Origin: Trochalopteron elliotii
Lineage: Eukaryota; Chordata; Aves; Passeriformes; Leiothrichidae
Assembly (NCBI GenBank): GCA_024734555.1
Contig: JANPWX010000360.1
Span: forward strand, 474,875-538,874
Reading direction: 5' to 3'
DNA length: 64,000 nt
Below, piece after piece: positions 49,011-62,220 of the stretch. The notes beneath the pieces were generated by a model. It was not told the origin of the DNA and made no database searches. It saw only the letters and a program-made list of their open reading frames with translations. Each line of letters opens with the position of its first letter. Positions within the stretch are counted from its first letter, which is position 1. The position numbers were made by a program, and so were the translations under genes.

Positions 49011-50044
49011 TACATGCAAATAACTGCAGATAATAAACAGGAAATTTATAGCTTTTTTTCAGTCACAGATGCTACATTCTAAGAGAAAAACAAAAGTTGG
49101 TGAAGGCGTTCATGCCCAAACTCTTAAATAAATTTTGGTTAAATTGCTGAAATGGAAAACGATCTTTCTGTGAATTTTTAGAGTAATATACAGAGTAAAA
49201 TATGTCATTCTTAGTCCATACAAATTGATTTTTACTCCAGTATTCCTGACATTTTCCACTGTCTGAGATTTGTAGATAGAAAAGGATAAAAAGTTTTCAT
49301 AAGAATAGCTATCATCAGGAGGATCAGAATTTGAACCCAAGTCCTTTCTCTGGATAAAGAATGTATAAGTAACCAGATATTCAGGAACACTAGCTCTGGC
49401 ACTGATTACGATACCTCAGTGAAAGACTGTCTGACAAAGTAAGAATCATTTAGACAAGAGTCCAAACTAGAAAGCACTTTCTTTGGATGTGATCAATAAG
49501 AAAATAATTTATGATGTTCTAATGGGTATGTTCCTTTCAAGAAAACAGCAAAACCCCAAGGCATGATCAGCAGAAAATATTCTGCAGGAGTTGAAGTGTT
49601 AAGTGATGACTTTGTTACAAGTCTTCTGCAAAAACAAGTAGAATTTGTGTAAACAGTTCACCACAGCACACAGAAGAGATGTGGAGAGAAGTCCATGTTC
49701 TTGTGGTCTCAGCATTCACAGACTGTTTCTTGAGAGGGACTTTAATTAATGCTTACTGCTTTTATGCAAGCAATAATGTCTTCTCCTACCTGCCCTAACT
49801 GCACAAGCAAATGGTTTGTGACTGATTTTCAAAGTGTTTGAACAAGTCACATCTGACATTAGTTTCTTTCTAGTTCTGCAAATCAATTCAATATATGCAG
49901 TCCATACTTGGCTCCCAGAGATGCAACACAAGTGATTTATCAGCTGCAAATTTGTCTAAAAGTGCCACATAGCACATTCAACACTGTTTCTAGAAATGAA
50001 GCTCAGGTGTCTGATATTTACAGGCTAAACATCACTAGCTTGAA
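49011..50044. other. Non-coding DNA between the two duplicate copies
   Basis: No recognised gene. A - strand open segment (about 49869-49789) with an acceptor-like GATTTGCAG and a GTAGGA donor-like end is noted but does not fit the phase of the candidate exon at 48221. Confidence 0.45.
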
Positions 50045-50133
50045 TTCCTACATTAACTGTTTCCCCTCACATTAATGAAGGCAAATAGTTATTGAAAATT
50101 TCATTATCCAGGCACATATGAACCTATTTCAGG
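50045..50133 (+). repeat. 90-bp dispersed duplication, copy 2
   Basis: Partner of 48921-49010 in the same orientation, from TTCCTACATTAACTG to CCTATTTCAGG. The flanks on both sides differ, so the similarity has sharp edges. Confidence 0.85.
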
Positions 50134-51818
50134 AAAAGCCAAGTTTTCAATGTGATTAGTTTGACACCACCACCCCCTTCCTCCTCACTCACAAATCTAA
50201 AGGCAAACACAGCCTATTCAGAGACTGAACTTTAGCTGACTCTTTTTTTTTTTTTTTTTCCCCAGTCATCATCCTCCAACTGCTTTGATGTTACAAGAGA
50301 TTATATTGAGGTATGATTAGAAGGGATGCTGGAATTATGCCCACCTCTCCTCCCAGGATTTTTAAGAGAGATGTGAGTAGAACTTTCAGATTTTGGCTAA
50401 AGATGAAAGACTCTAAAAATATGAAGTGTGGAAACATGAAGAACTCACCACACTCTCTGTAATCAAGTAGAGCCCTCACAATTTTCTTCAGTGCAATATC
50501 TCACATGAGAACCTCCTCAAAGGAAACAGAATAGTTTAAAAAAGCACATTTAGTATCAGATGTCTAGTTCTATTTCGCAAATAATCCAGCTAGTGAATGT
50601 TTTTGTTCAGTCCTTCCACTGAGGTTAATTTTTAAAAAAAAAATTAAAAATACCTGTTTATTCGTAAAAATAGGGTTTGAACATTAGAATCTTATCGGGG
50701 TTTTTTGCTACCAAATATCTTGTCAAAACAGCCCCTCTCACCAGTCAATAAGGACAGTGCTTGAAATGCAGTACCCTGCAGTGTGATGGTATGCATTATT
50801 CCTGAGGAGTAAATACCTCATACTCTTCCAATACCACCCAGAAACAGAACCCTGTAAGCTGCAGGTCCCATGACCCCACCAAAAGTCTTTGCAGAGAGCA
50901 GCTTCTCTCTGAATATTTACCCACACCTCATCTCTCACGTTTTGCAAAGCCAATAGAAAAAAACCTTTCTGAATGTCTTTGCATTAGGAGACGGTTTTTG
51001 ACTAAATATTGCAACCAGCAATAGAATTGCTGAACATACCATCATAACATTAACTAGCAAATGATTAAGTGCAGCATTTAGGGAATTATTTTTTAATAGA
51101 TAATAGGTGCTAAAATTAAACTTTCCTCAATCTATCAGAAAATTATGTTTTATGCAATTACTACATGATAAAACTAATTCTCACTAAGACCTGTTGAGCA
51201 AGCAGCATTAATCCTGCATTTTGACCATCAGCCAATGTAAAACTTTGCTCAAATTAACATTTAATAATACCTGTGTTGGGAACAAAATAAAAAAACACTA
51301 TCTAAATGTGATAATCTATTTTTAATTTAACATAATTTTTTCCAGATCATCAAATATGGTAGGATGTCAATAGAAAATACCTGTTCTTCATGTTTTCTGA
51401 GTGCTATAAGTATAGAGCTGAACATGTGGCTGCATAGGGTGCAGAGCTGTCATGCAGAATTTTTTTCAATGATGGACAGAGGCTTTCATGTTTGATGCCT
51501 CAGCACAAATCTCACACAAAATTCCATAAGAATTTTCCCAAATAATTTCAAAGCAGTCCGGAGAGAATAGGGCTTGAACAAAGGATTGAGAGTCAGCTTT
51601 CTGAATTTTGTATGTAACTCAGCTGTTTATTATCTGCATGATTTTGCTTAAGATCATAGGTATGCATCAGGTTACCAGAATTTCAAAGGACCATGCAAAG
51701 TAGGTCTAATTAAGACTAATTAAAGAACAAATGTGCTGCTCTTATGACCGAGCCAGTGATGTCTTAACTGTGGCTCACCAGAATATGCAGCATTTCTCAC
51801 ACCACAAGCAGTAAGAGA
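50134..51818. other. Non-coding DNA with a T17 acceptor-like site
   Basis: Contains T17 at 50243-50259 (listed separately). A - strand donor-like GTGGTGAGT near 50447 follows a short open segment. No gene is supported. Confidence 0.45.
50243..50259 (+). repeat. T17 homopolymer
   Basis: Seventeen T followed by CCCCAG. With AGCTGAC just upstream it has the form of an ideal 3' splice site. The 45 bases after it (50266-50310) are open in phase 0 and end at GAG then GTATGA. It may be only a simple repeat. Confidence 0.85.
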
Positions 51819-51885
51819 GGTTTTGACCAGGAGATTGGACTAGATGACCTCTTGAAATCTTGTCCAACTTACCTGATATTGTAAA
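51819..51885 (+). mobile_element. CR1-like 3' fragment, degraded
   Basis: GGTTTTGACCAGGAGATTGG, ACTAGATGACCTCTTGAAAT and TTGTCCAACTTACCTGATAT correspond to the CR1 end segment 'ttggactagatgacctcttgaggtcccttccaacc'. The terminal tail is lost. Short and diverged. Confidence 0.7.
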
Positions 51886-54800
51886 AAGTGCCACTTTTCA
51901 AATGTCACATTGTTTAGTAGTGCTGGTTATCGACCAGAAATAATAAAAACAGTAATTAAAAAAAAGTACAATTGGACTTTCCCATTTAGTAAGATTTGGC
52001 TTATAAACAGTTTTCTTCCATATTCAGGTAAGCAATATTTTCTAAATTTATGACTATTTGAAGTGCTGATATTTAGTCTGTGTTCCTGGACGAAAAAAAC
52101 CCCAACCTATCAAATTCCTAATACATTAGTGGTGTTTATCGAACTCAAAATGTGTTCTCTGAGCAGTACACAATTCACAGCAAAATACTTCTAAGTTTGT
52201 GCATTTCATTATCACAGTGAGAAATGTCAAAGTAGTAGCATTTTGAAGAACTAAAACAGCTCCCTCTCACTGATTAACAGGGTCATTTAAATACAAAATT
52301 TTTGGGATTTCATCTGTAAATTAAGTAATCTAAGATTTATTCCAGAAGCAAATAGGAAGCTATGAAAAATCAGGCAGTTACATAAACTGTCCTTTGTTCA
52401 TAAACAACTGAGAAGGAAACAAAAATGCCAAGATTAAGAACACATAATGAAAAATAAGTGTACTGGAAAAACAGCTGCTCCTGAAATAACTGATCACTTG
52501 TCTGAACTTTTGAGTGGGCAGATACTGGAGTGCATGTTAGTGTGATTGGTCCTCACTAAAACAGCTGCAGTGAAAACTAGGCTTGCAATAAGAAAGACAT
52601 ATATTAAATTATTTACTATTTGCCAGCCACTATCCTCAGCTCCTTATATATTATGCCAGAATTCCTGGAGCCAGCTCTTACTTCCCCCAAGGCTTGAGTC
52701 TGCATATATGAAGGCAATGGGTATCCTGCTCCTGACTTCAAGTGGAGAATGACTAAGTTCTGAACTTGATTTACCTAAAGTATGAAAAAATCCTCAGTTG
52801 TTTATCACAAACCTCAGTCAGGGCTAACATTGTATTGTTATTCCCACTAAAACCTTTGACCTTACTCACCAAGTAACTACAGCGACAGTCAAAAGCTCAA
52901 AATTAATTTCTAATAATAGCTGTAAAAATCCAGCCTGTCCTGAAGCCAGGAAAGAGGCATAGATCCTCACCTATGAAATTTCCAGGAGGAAGTGCTAGCA
53001 AGAAACATCCAAAGGACACTGTCCCCTCCATTGCACTGCACCTGAGCAGAGCCTGAGCCATCTCAGTATCTGTAGCTCCTACAGCAAGCACTGATGCTGC
53101 TGCTGCAAGACTTTTTCTTGGACAATTCATCTTCAGTAATTCTCAGAATGAAGTTTTCTGAGAAAGGCAATGTCATTTGGAATCATGATATATTTTTGGA
53201 AGATTTTTTAGAGGGGAGAAAAAAATATTCCTTCACATTCAATATGCATTTGGCTTATTATGACTCTGCCTCTTCTGCCAGAATGGTATCTGTATCACAG
53301 AAAATCTTAAAACACTAGTCAAGTATACACAAAGATGGTTGTTGCACTAAATTTCTGGAGGAAATCTGCCTCATAATTTTATTCTGAATTTTCATAGAAA
53401 AAGAAGTGGTGATATTTGTTTGCCTTCAAAGTGTTTTGTGACCAATGCTGGGCATCCAAATAGGAGTAAATTGCAATAAGTACATTTATATTACATAAGT
53501 ACTGATAATCTCAGTCTTGTCTGCTTCTGTGTTCTCTTTTAAGCTATAAGTGAAAGCATGCTTTGAATCAGGAATTCAGCAAACACCCAGCTTGGAGCTG
53601 GGTAGCCCTGACTGACCTCTCACAACTTTCTGCACAGTTTCTTCAGGAAAGGTAACAAGTGCCCAGGCAGAAATCTCTCACATACCGATCAGGACATCCT
53701 GTTGGATGTTGGTGTGAGTGCCTTCAAGAACAGTTGAACATTAAATTCAGAATATGCTTCAGCTATCACATTCTGTTCACAAAAGAAATGATGAGCCTAA
53801 TTTGTATTTTAAAGAAAAATTACATGAGCAACTAACTCCAAGGGGGAATTTAGTGCTGCAGATCCTGCATAAGAGGATACATCCCTGTAGGCTGGAAGAA
53901 GTAGTCTGAGGAATGGGATTTGAGATTTCCACTCACCTCAGGTTAGATATTGGCTGAGATTCCTTCTTAGCAATAGATTTCACTTCAAACAATTTCACAA
54001 TTTCACTTCAAACCCACTATTTAAGTTGCGTAGTAATAAAAACTGGGTTCTGTAGAGTAATCCAGGGGGAAAGTTCTTACAAAGCTAAATTTTATGGTGT
54101 CAAACTTTATTGAATATAGCCTCTAATTTATTTTCCTTATTATTACCAAATAAAAACAACAAACAAAAATTATCAAGATATTTCCAGCATAGAACTAAAG
54201 CTCTATGTATTACTACTTTAATCAGCTAGAGCAGAGTAAGACATACTTCCCTTTCTAAGGTCAGTCTTGGTTTCTTTAAATAAAAGGAAGACACAAGATG
54301 ATCAAAATATTTGTAACAAAAAATGTTTAGACAAATTTCGTAAAAGTTATTTAATCTCACAGGTGTACATTTTTTATTAAAAGCTTGTAAAGATTTGACA
54401 GTGAAAATTCTGTGGCTGCTCCACTCTGCCCTAAATGTTAACATGAACAGTAGCAGGAAGGCATGTGTGCTCTTAGAACAATTTCTTCTTGTTTGCAATT
54501 GCAGTAGGCTAAAATGAGTCATCGTTCTGTACAAAAAGAGAACTATGTGCTCACAAAATATGTTTTGGTGCTATCTGAAAAATTTCAGTAAATTAAAATG
54601 TCAGAATGATATATGCAACTTCTTTGAATATAAATTTGTAAGTCATGATGCCAACAAGAATGAAAAGATATACAATTTCTTGGGATTCTGTTTCATGCTG
54701 ATAACCTGGAGGACAATATCTATTTTTATTTGCAGCTGCTCAAAGGGCAGGTGTTATAAAACTAAATTAAGATCATTGCAATATTTGTCTCAGGAATTTC

Positions 54801-57474
54801 TGAAATAGAACATTTTCTAGGGTTATAAAAATTGTATGTAGCATTTTAGAAAATGTTAAAAATTCTTTTCATCATTGATTTCTCCTTATACACATAATAA
54901 ATATAGAGTTTTTGTGAAAGACTCATATATTAAAACATAAGCTGTAAAGATATAATTTGTAAAAGTTTCCTGTACTAACCATGAGCATGACAGTTTTAGT
55001 GAAAATTCAAAGGCAGTAGAATAAAACAAGCACTTTGTGCTTGAAAATAACTCAAAAATAAATTGTTAAGTGTAATTCTGCTCCAGTTACATTTTGGCAA
55101 ATATTATAATGTCTATATAAATACTACATCTTTTCTCAGTTTAATAAAAGAAAATTTGCTTTTCCCTTGCCTTTAAAAACTACCATATAGTTCAGTAAGT
55201 TTTGAAATGAGTTGGAGAATAATGCATACAATACATAAACACAAACTTCAATATATATTACAAAAGATTCGTGAAGGATTTAATCTATTCTTCAACCTCA
55301 GTGTTGAAACATAAGCTGACTTCAGTTGAAAAAAATGAGGTCAAAGGGTTTAAGACAAAGAATGAACCATGCTACTTGTCTGAAAATTCAGTGAAGTAGA
55401 TAAAGAGGCTAAAATCTTTGCTTCAGGAATGGAAAATCAAACAGAAAGGAGACATGTTCCTTCCTGTAAGTATTCTCCATGAAACAAGCTATTAGAAAGG
55501 TAAATCCCCGTGTACTTTAGCAAATATTCCAGCAAAGAGTATTTGTGTTTTGTGGTAGAGGAGAGCACCAACGTAGAAGAGGGCTTTTGACTTTCTTTGA
55601 AGGTCACAAAAGGGGCAGAGCAACAAGGACTTTTAAAGAACAATATCCTGTCAAGTCAAAATCAAATATCAAAACACACTAGAAAGTACAGAGACAAAAG
55701 CATTCGCAGCAAGCTTGCCAGTCATTTCTCTGTTGACCCAAAAATTTTCATATAAATGAAGAATTGCCTAAACAACCATATCAGGCCTACGGTGAAAGCC
55801 ATTTGGTCTGAATGAAAATACTAACCCAGATCTGAGTGCAACTCCTCTGATGATGTTAAAGATGCTCTTGTTTTGCTGTGTTTTACATAATAAGAAAATA
55901 CACAAAGAAGGAAAACAGTCCTTACCTCTGTGAAAATCAAAATTCAATGTACCCAGGAGTTGTAAAATTGCACCTTTATTTCTCACTGTATCTAGACCTA
56001 CATGCAGGTACAAATTAGGAAAATGAAAATTTTAGTTGAATGAATGGACAGTTAACAGAGCCTCCTATTTCCACTAAGATTAATTTAATGAGTAGAAACC
56101 TGTGTAGAATATGAATTTTAAGAAATTGAATGGGGTCAGAAGTGTTGGCTCTTTCCCTGTGTTTGCTGTCTTTTCTCCACGGATTTGGCAGTGAAGTTCA
56201 TTAAGTTCACAATAGAAATTTCTGCTACTTCACAACACATCTCATTATGAAAGGGATTTATAAAACCCATGCTGATTGCAGCAATGGGGGCTGTCTTACG
56301 GAAAAAGCAGTAGCTGGACAGGTAAGATTCCTAGAATTTCAGGCAGACTGTAAATGAGAGCAGAATGGGCAAATACTCATTAAATTCTCCATATAAAGTC
56401 CCCTTTAGTCACTTCGACCTGTCACTGCTTGAAAAATCTCATCAAAAATTATTTCAGAGGGCTTTCTACAATTTTAGCGTCAAAAAAGGCGTTCAGACTT
56501 TCTGAGGGAAGTCACTAGAGTTTATGTGAACTACAAAACATCAATGAAAGCAGCTTGCTCAAGAAAACAAATTATAATTAACTTTCACTGCTATTAAAAC
56601 ACATCTGTTTTGGCTACATGGAATCCAAATGGAATCCCATGTGAATTAATGTGTAAAACCAGCCATGTTTAACAAGTGTTTATGACTTTATTTCCAAATT
56701 AACTGTCATAAAAAAGACTTTATCATTGCTTTGATTTCTGTTCCACACAGAAAAATTCCTTAGGATTTTGCAGATTAAATGTGAGAAAAGGGACAGTATT
56801 TTAAGTAAAAATTTAAAATATGGTGTGTATCTCATTGTATCATAGATACACATTTTACTTTGAAAAAACATCAATTTATAAGGAGGAAGGTGGGGATAAA
56901 ATGCAATCACTTGCATTACATCCCAGTAATGCACCTTGAAAGAGCTGTTCATTTCAAAGACAAGTTAGAATAAGTCAGCACAAAAGGAACAACAGAGAAG
57001 AAAAGGAGACAGAAGAGAGACAGAAAAGAGCTGGAAATCCTTAAATTAAATATTAAATTTTTCTCTCAGAAAGTTGATTGCTGATTTTACAACATCAAAA
57101 ATATAAAAACCTTACATAAAAAACTTAATCTCTCTGTTCTGCAAACCATGTTTCTTGAGAACGTGTGTATATGTATTGGGAATTAGGGAAGAAAAGGCAC
57201 AGACTTTTTAAGCAGGAAGCAGGAAGGTTGTATAAATATTACTTCCCTGACCACTATCTGATCCTTAAAATTTTCCAGAGCTTATGAGGTTAGGTCTCCT
57301 GCAAACTGTTTCGTATTCAGTTGTATATAAAGGTATTTGGAAGAAAAGATTAGTTTACTTGCACATTATAAATTAATGTAATAGCTTTTATATTTTTTTA
57401 CACTCCCAATTGGCTTTCCACCATACAGTGTTACACAGATGTGTACTGACTTTTAAAGAAATACCTATTTATAT
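51886..57474. other. Long non-coding AT-rich stretch
   Basis: No mobile element recognised. It holds one notable - strand frame (53130-52971, listed separately) and a strong - strand donor at 53933 (CTGAG then GTGAGT) with no good acceptor. A + donor (GGACAG then GTAAGA) lies at 56321 after a 40-base open segment. TTCACTTCAAAC is repeated near 53980-54013. Confidence 0.5.
52971..53130 (-). CDS. Candidate first coding exon, - strand, unassigned
   Basis: ATG at 53130 opens 53 codons, locally GC-richer than the flanks. They end at a strong donor (TTTCATAG then GTGAGG), end phase 1. The product begins MNCPRKSLAAAASVLAVGAT and later has a hydrophobic run (FGCFLLALPPGNFI). No family recognised. 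It does not join in phase to 48221 but could precede other exons. Chance remains a real alternative. Confidence 0.2.
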
Positions 57475-57531
57475 ATATGTGCATATATAGAGATAGATAG
57501 ATGTGTGTGTGTATTTATGTATATATAGGTT
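57475..57531 (+). repeat. Compound microsatellite (TA/CA/GATA/GT)
   Basis: Successive runs of TATATA, GCATATATAGAG, (GATA)3, (TG)n and GTATATATAGG form a compound simple repeat. Probably length-polymorphic. Confidence 0.85.
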
Positions 57532-57847
57532 GGACAGGTATACTTATAAAACACAATTTATAGGGAAATATCAAACTGACCACAAGCATTTCAGGAGTCC
57601 CAGGAATTTTCCAGTCTACAAATCAAAACAAAAAGGAAAAATGTAGTGGAGTTAAGAGGCTGTTGCCTTGTGGTGTTTTACATTGTTTGAACAATTCAAT
57701 ATTTCATCTCTAATAATTCTTAGGAGTGCTTATTCCTCCCATCACTCAAAAGACATGTCTTCCCCAGGATTTTCTGCTTACCTAAAGCTAGCAGAAAGCT
57801 GGCTCATGGAGGACTAATGGGCTGCATCAAAAGACATATGGCCAGCA
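57532..57847. other. Non-coding DNA
   Basis: Nothing recognised between the compound microsatellite and the CR1 element. Confidence 0.5.
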
Positions 57848-58378
57848 TGACAAGGCAGATGATTCTTTCTGCTCTGCTCCTCTCTGGTGGGACCCCAGTA
57901 CAGGAACGACATGGACCTGCCTAGAGCAAGTCCAGAGGGGCACAGAGATGATCAGAGGGATTAAACACCTCTCCTTTGGAGACAGACTGAGAGAATCAGG
58001 GATGTTCAGCCTGGAGAAGGCTCTGGGGAGAACTTATTGCAGCCTTCCTGTATGTAAAGGACACCTATAAGAAAGATGGGGACAGACATTTTAGCTGGGC
58101 TTGTTGATATAGGACAAAGGGTAAAGGTTTTAAACTGAGAGGGTAGATTTAGACTAGATATAAGGAAGACATTTTTTACAAAGAGAGTGGTGACACACTG
58201 GGAACAGATTGCCTGAGGAGGTGGTCCATGCCCCATGCCTGGAACCATTCCAGGTCAGGTTGGATGGGGTTCTCAGCAAGATTACCCACTGGAAATTACC
58301 AATTACAGGAGTATTGGACTAGACTAGATGGCCTTTAAAGGTCCCTTCCAACCCAAAGTATTCTATGATTCTGTATGT
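57848..58378 (+). mobile_element. CR1 LINE fragment, 3' half-kilobase
   Basis: One of the longest CR1 copies here. It runs from the region around GACCCCAGTACAGGAACGAC through CACCTCTCCTTTGGAGACAG, CAGCCTGGAGAAGGCTCTGG, GATATAAGGAAGACATTTTT and AACCATTCCAGGTCAGGTTG. It ends at AAAGGTCCCTTCCAACCCAA and TTCTATGATTCTGTATG. Orientation +, 5' truncated. The intact tail and good match suggest a comparatively young insertion. Confidence 0.95.
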
Positions 58379-61300
58379 TTCTATTGCTATTGCATATGCC
58401 ACTAAGCATAAAAATTCCCATCTTTCTTTTCAACATGGATTTATGCTGGCATTCTAAGTATGCTCTTCATAGACACCCAGATACATGATTATGGAGAAAA
58501 TATAAATAGCAATATATAAAGCCACGAGTGCAGAAATGCTAGTGTAAGTAAAAAAAATGGAGACGATTGGGTTAGTAAAGATGGAATTAGCATACACAAG
58601 ATTTGTTCAGTAAAGGTACAAATTGAATTAGCAAATGTGGTTGCATAGATAAAGGAATTGTATAAAATAAAAAATTATTATATTCACTCATTTTTTGATT
58701 TATTTTTATTATTCTGGCAAGTATACTTCATTCTGATACACTTGTAGGACACAACGCAAACCAAAAAAAGTGTCTGCTCTACTATATCACTCCACAGTAT
58801 TACTGCATAATGGGGTCTTATTTCTCTGTTCTGCTACAAATTTTCACCATACTTGAAAAATATTTGATATTCTCAAGACTTCTACACCTATTGGAAACCT
58901 TTAAATTTATCAATGAGTTTAAATGTTACTTGGAGAAATACAGGAAAAGGGACTTCACTGTGATGAGGCACTAGGGCTTTGAGTTCTCTTTTTTAAGCTA
59001 AGAAATTATCCATTAAAAAAACACATTAAGAAAGTATTATTTGTGTGTAGAATCAAACACTTAGCAATTAGGAACTGCTTGAGTTTTCATTGTTTTTTAC
59101 TGCATTATGATACAACCTTTACCTACATAGTCTTTTCTTCAAGCTCATTCTCATCCTATATCAGACTTCTGAACTCCTGTGCAACGCTGACAAATCAATT
59201 AAACTGAGTGTTTCACAGACTGCCAGAAGAGCATGTTCTAGATGACAGGCTTACTACCTTATTGGAAGTTATGTCTAAACATATGAAATGTTCAATGCCA
59301 AGTTCAGTGAAGAAATCATGCCACAACTCACAGTAGTTCAAAAAATTCAGTTTTGGCTTCCTTTTGCTGGCAAAACTGGGAGCCAGGGTCTGAAGAGTGA
59401 TTGACTTACACCACTAATTGTTATCTTGAATGGAAATCACAAGCAGCCCTTTAAATCTGTGTCTCCCCTTTGCTAAACAAGGTAATAATAATCATTCCTT
59501 TTGCAGAGTTGTGGTGAAAATGAGTATCTGTACACTTCTGAGATAGAAAGATGGAATTAAAAGGTGGATGAGGAGATTAATCACTTTCTCTGAAAAGCAG
59601 TTTGTATACTGAAAAATATATGTGGTCCTGGACTTTTATCGTCAGTTAATGAGAATTATTGTGGGTTTTTATCAAAGCCTTTAACAAAATGGGCACTGTT
59701 TTAAACTATGTTTCATGAGAAGTTTTCTGTAAAAATTCTGTTTAAAACCACCTTTTGTAACTTACTATAGTAAATAAACATTTAGTCATTACTCATTTAC
59801 ATACTTATTCATTTAACAGACTTTAGTATTCACTTTCTTTCTGATATTGCTAAAGTGGAGCTTTAAACTTGTTTCAGAGACTGAGGTCATGGAATGGTGG
59901 TTCTGTGAGCATCTGCAAGCTTAACTTTGACATAAGGCTGTGAACCAGTTGGACCTATTAATAGCTCATACCCTTTACATCTTATTTCTATATTAGCAAG
60001 GTTGACCTAGAAATTCTTAATATGGAAAAAAAATGTAGCCTCAGACCCAAATCTTCTAACATTTAAATCATCCTATAGATCCTCAAGAACTGTACTTGAA
60101 GCAATTAGAACAAAAGTCTGTTCACATGATAAAGAAGTGGTAAGAGAAGAAAAAAATTATAAATTAAGATTTTAAATTTGCTTTACATTACATAGAATAT
60201 ATAAATTCATATAACAAGAGGAATGAAAGATGTTTATATATAGACTTTTGCACCAGCTTATGACCAGATTTCAAAAACATAATATGAAAGATGCCAAGCA
60301 TGAAATCCTAACCTCCTATTGAATAATAACACTGAAAGAGCTGTCATTTATTCCACTGTGAACAATTCTTTATTCCAGCTCCCAGCAGGACTTTGATGAA
60401 CAAAATTACTAATTTGCTCTGAGTTTATCCCAAAAGTACCTGAAAAGGAGGAAGCATTAGGAAGAATTTTGCATCACTGTAGGTTTCTTTTTCTAAAGAA
60501 ACTGGAACATTTTCATTGTAAGCAGCAGCAACTAGTTTTGCATTCCAACAAAGACCTGGAGAAAAAACTCTACCTCCTTAAAAATTGCTGTCTTGCATGT
60601 AAGTTAATTTATGATTTATTACAATGAAACTATTTACAACCTTAGTAAGAATATTTACAAGCTTTGACTCAGAGCTCTGCCTCCTCTGTTAGACACTAGC
60701 GTGCCCTTCCTTCCTGCTGGAGCTGTGGTGATTCCATACAGGAAAGAATACAAAATTCAGAGGGTGAGAGGGAGCTGAGGAATGCAACACAGAGTTCTGG
60801 ATCTGAAAGACTAGCAAGTGGCTACATAAAAGACATAGTGACACCTGCTTTTTGAGGTTTCCAAACTCTCTTTGGCAATTTGCTGTGATGTAATTTTTAG
60901 AATTATATCCTTTCCCCTTTTACCTATAGTTTTATGCTTTATTCTCTGTAGTGTCTTTTCTACACCAAAAAAAACAGTGTAGGCATTTCTTTTTATCACT
61001 ATTAATGATCAGTAGTTCAGTAAAAACTGTCATGTACATTCACCTTGATCTTTTAAAATGCTGCATTTATACTCTTATTGTTTGAGAACTTCCAGGCTTT
61101 CTTATCCTGGTTTTCTAATTTCAAGGTACAACAAGAATTGAATATATTAGCTGTTATGCTTTTAGCTATCTACTTTTAAAAAGTCCACTTGTGTCATAGC
61201 CGACCCAGATCTCCAGGCAGTTCTTACATATGAAAATAATTTTGTCTTGATAAAGCAAAACCAAAAATCTCACTGCTTTATAAGCATCAAATATTTGAAT

Positions 61301-61748
61301 TCCAGGATTAGATGGAATAGTTTTTTACAGTTTTCTCAGTAGAAGAGATTGCCCATGGAGACTGAAACTTTCTCCAGTAACAGTGAGAACAGTGACTACT
61401 CTGGCTTTCTAAAGTCTGGGAAGTGTCTTAAAAGCTTATTTCCATTATTACACAGTCTCAGTAACTAAGACATTCACTGCAACTGATGCTGTCACAAAAT
61501 GGGAGAAGGAACCTGTGAAAGACTTTGACAGGTTGGATGACTTTTTATAGATCATATTCTTTTTGCATATCTTACTTCTTTCTACATGTCTTTCCCCATG
61601 TCTCTTTCTATATATTGTATACTATTATGCTTTCCTCATCACAAAAATTCCTTAGCACACTAAATGTAACATTAGAATTTGCTCCTTAAAGACAGATTAT
61701 TTCCAACATTCAACTTCACAAATTAGGTAACGAGAACAACCATACAAA
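58379..61748. other. Non-coding AT-rich DNA
   Basis: No gene or repeat recognised. A 62-codon - frame at 60811-60999 is Lys/Arg-rich but has no supporting features. Confidence 0.55.
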
Positions 61749-62220
61749 CATAGAATAGTCTAAGTTGAAAAGTGGCTGTTAAGATTATCTGATCTAAACT
61801 CCTGAAAGCAGAGATCTAGATTAGGTTACCCAGGGCTCTGTCAAGCCAAGTTCTTACTAATTCCTGTGAGAACTTTCCACCATTTCTCTGAGCAATGTAT
61901 TCCAGAGCTCAGTTGTTCTCACAGTGAAGAAAATCTTTCCTGTGTCCATAGGGATTATTTTCTGAAGAACTTTTGCCTACTGATTCTTGTCCCATCCTTG
62001 CGCCTGCTTGAGACAAAAGCACCTCCCTCTCCACCACAGCTGCACTTTCAAGTACTGGAAGACTAAAACTGCATCACCCCAAGCCTTCTTCTCTCCAGGC
62101 TGAATAAACTCCATTCCTCTGACTTTCTTCTCAGGAATTTCTTCACATGCTGTTCCACTATCCCACTCTCTTCCTTGGGAACCTGACCTACAGTAATGTA
62201 TCGAACAACATTTCTTCTGA
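61749..62220 (-). mobile_element. CR1 LINE fragment, 3' end, old
   Basis: On + it begins ACATAGAATAGTCTAAGTTG (a degraded tail) and continues AGATTAGGTTACCCAGGGCT, CAGTGAAGAAAATCTTTCCT and TTCTTCTCTCCAGGCTGAAT, all reverse complements of CR1 3' sequence. The element is on -, about 470 bp, and 5' truncated near 62220. Many substitutions indicate an older insertion than the copy at 57848. Confidence 0.9.

Noticed and set aside
49789..49869. - strand segment with acceptor and GTAGGA donor as part of the 47-48 kb gene
   Set aside because: End phase 1 is incompatible with the phase-2 start at 48221.
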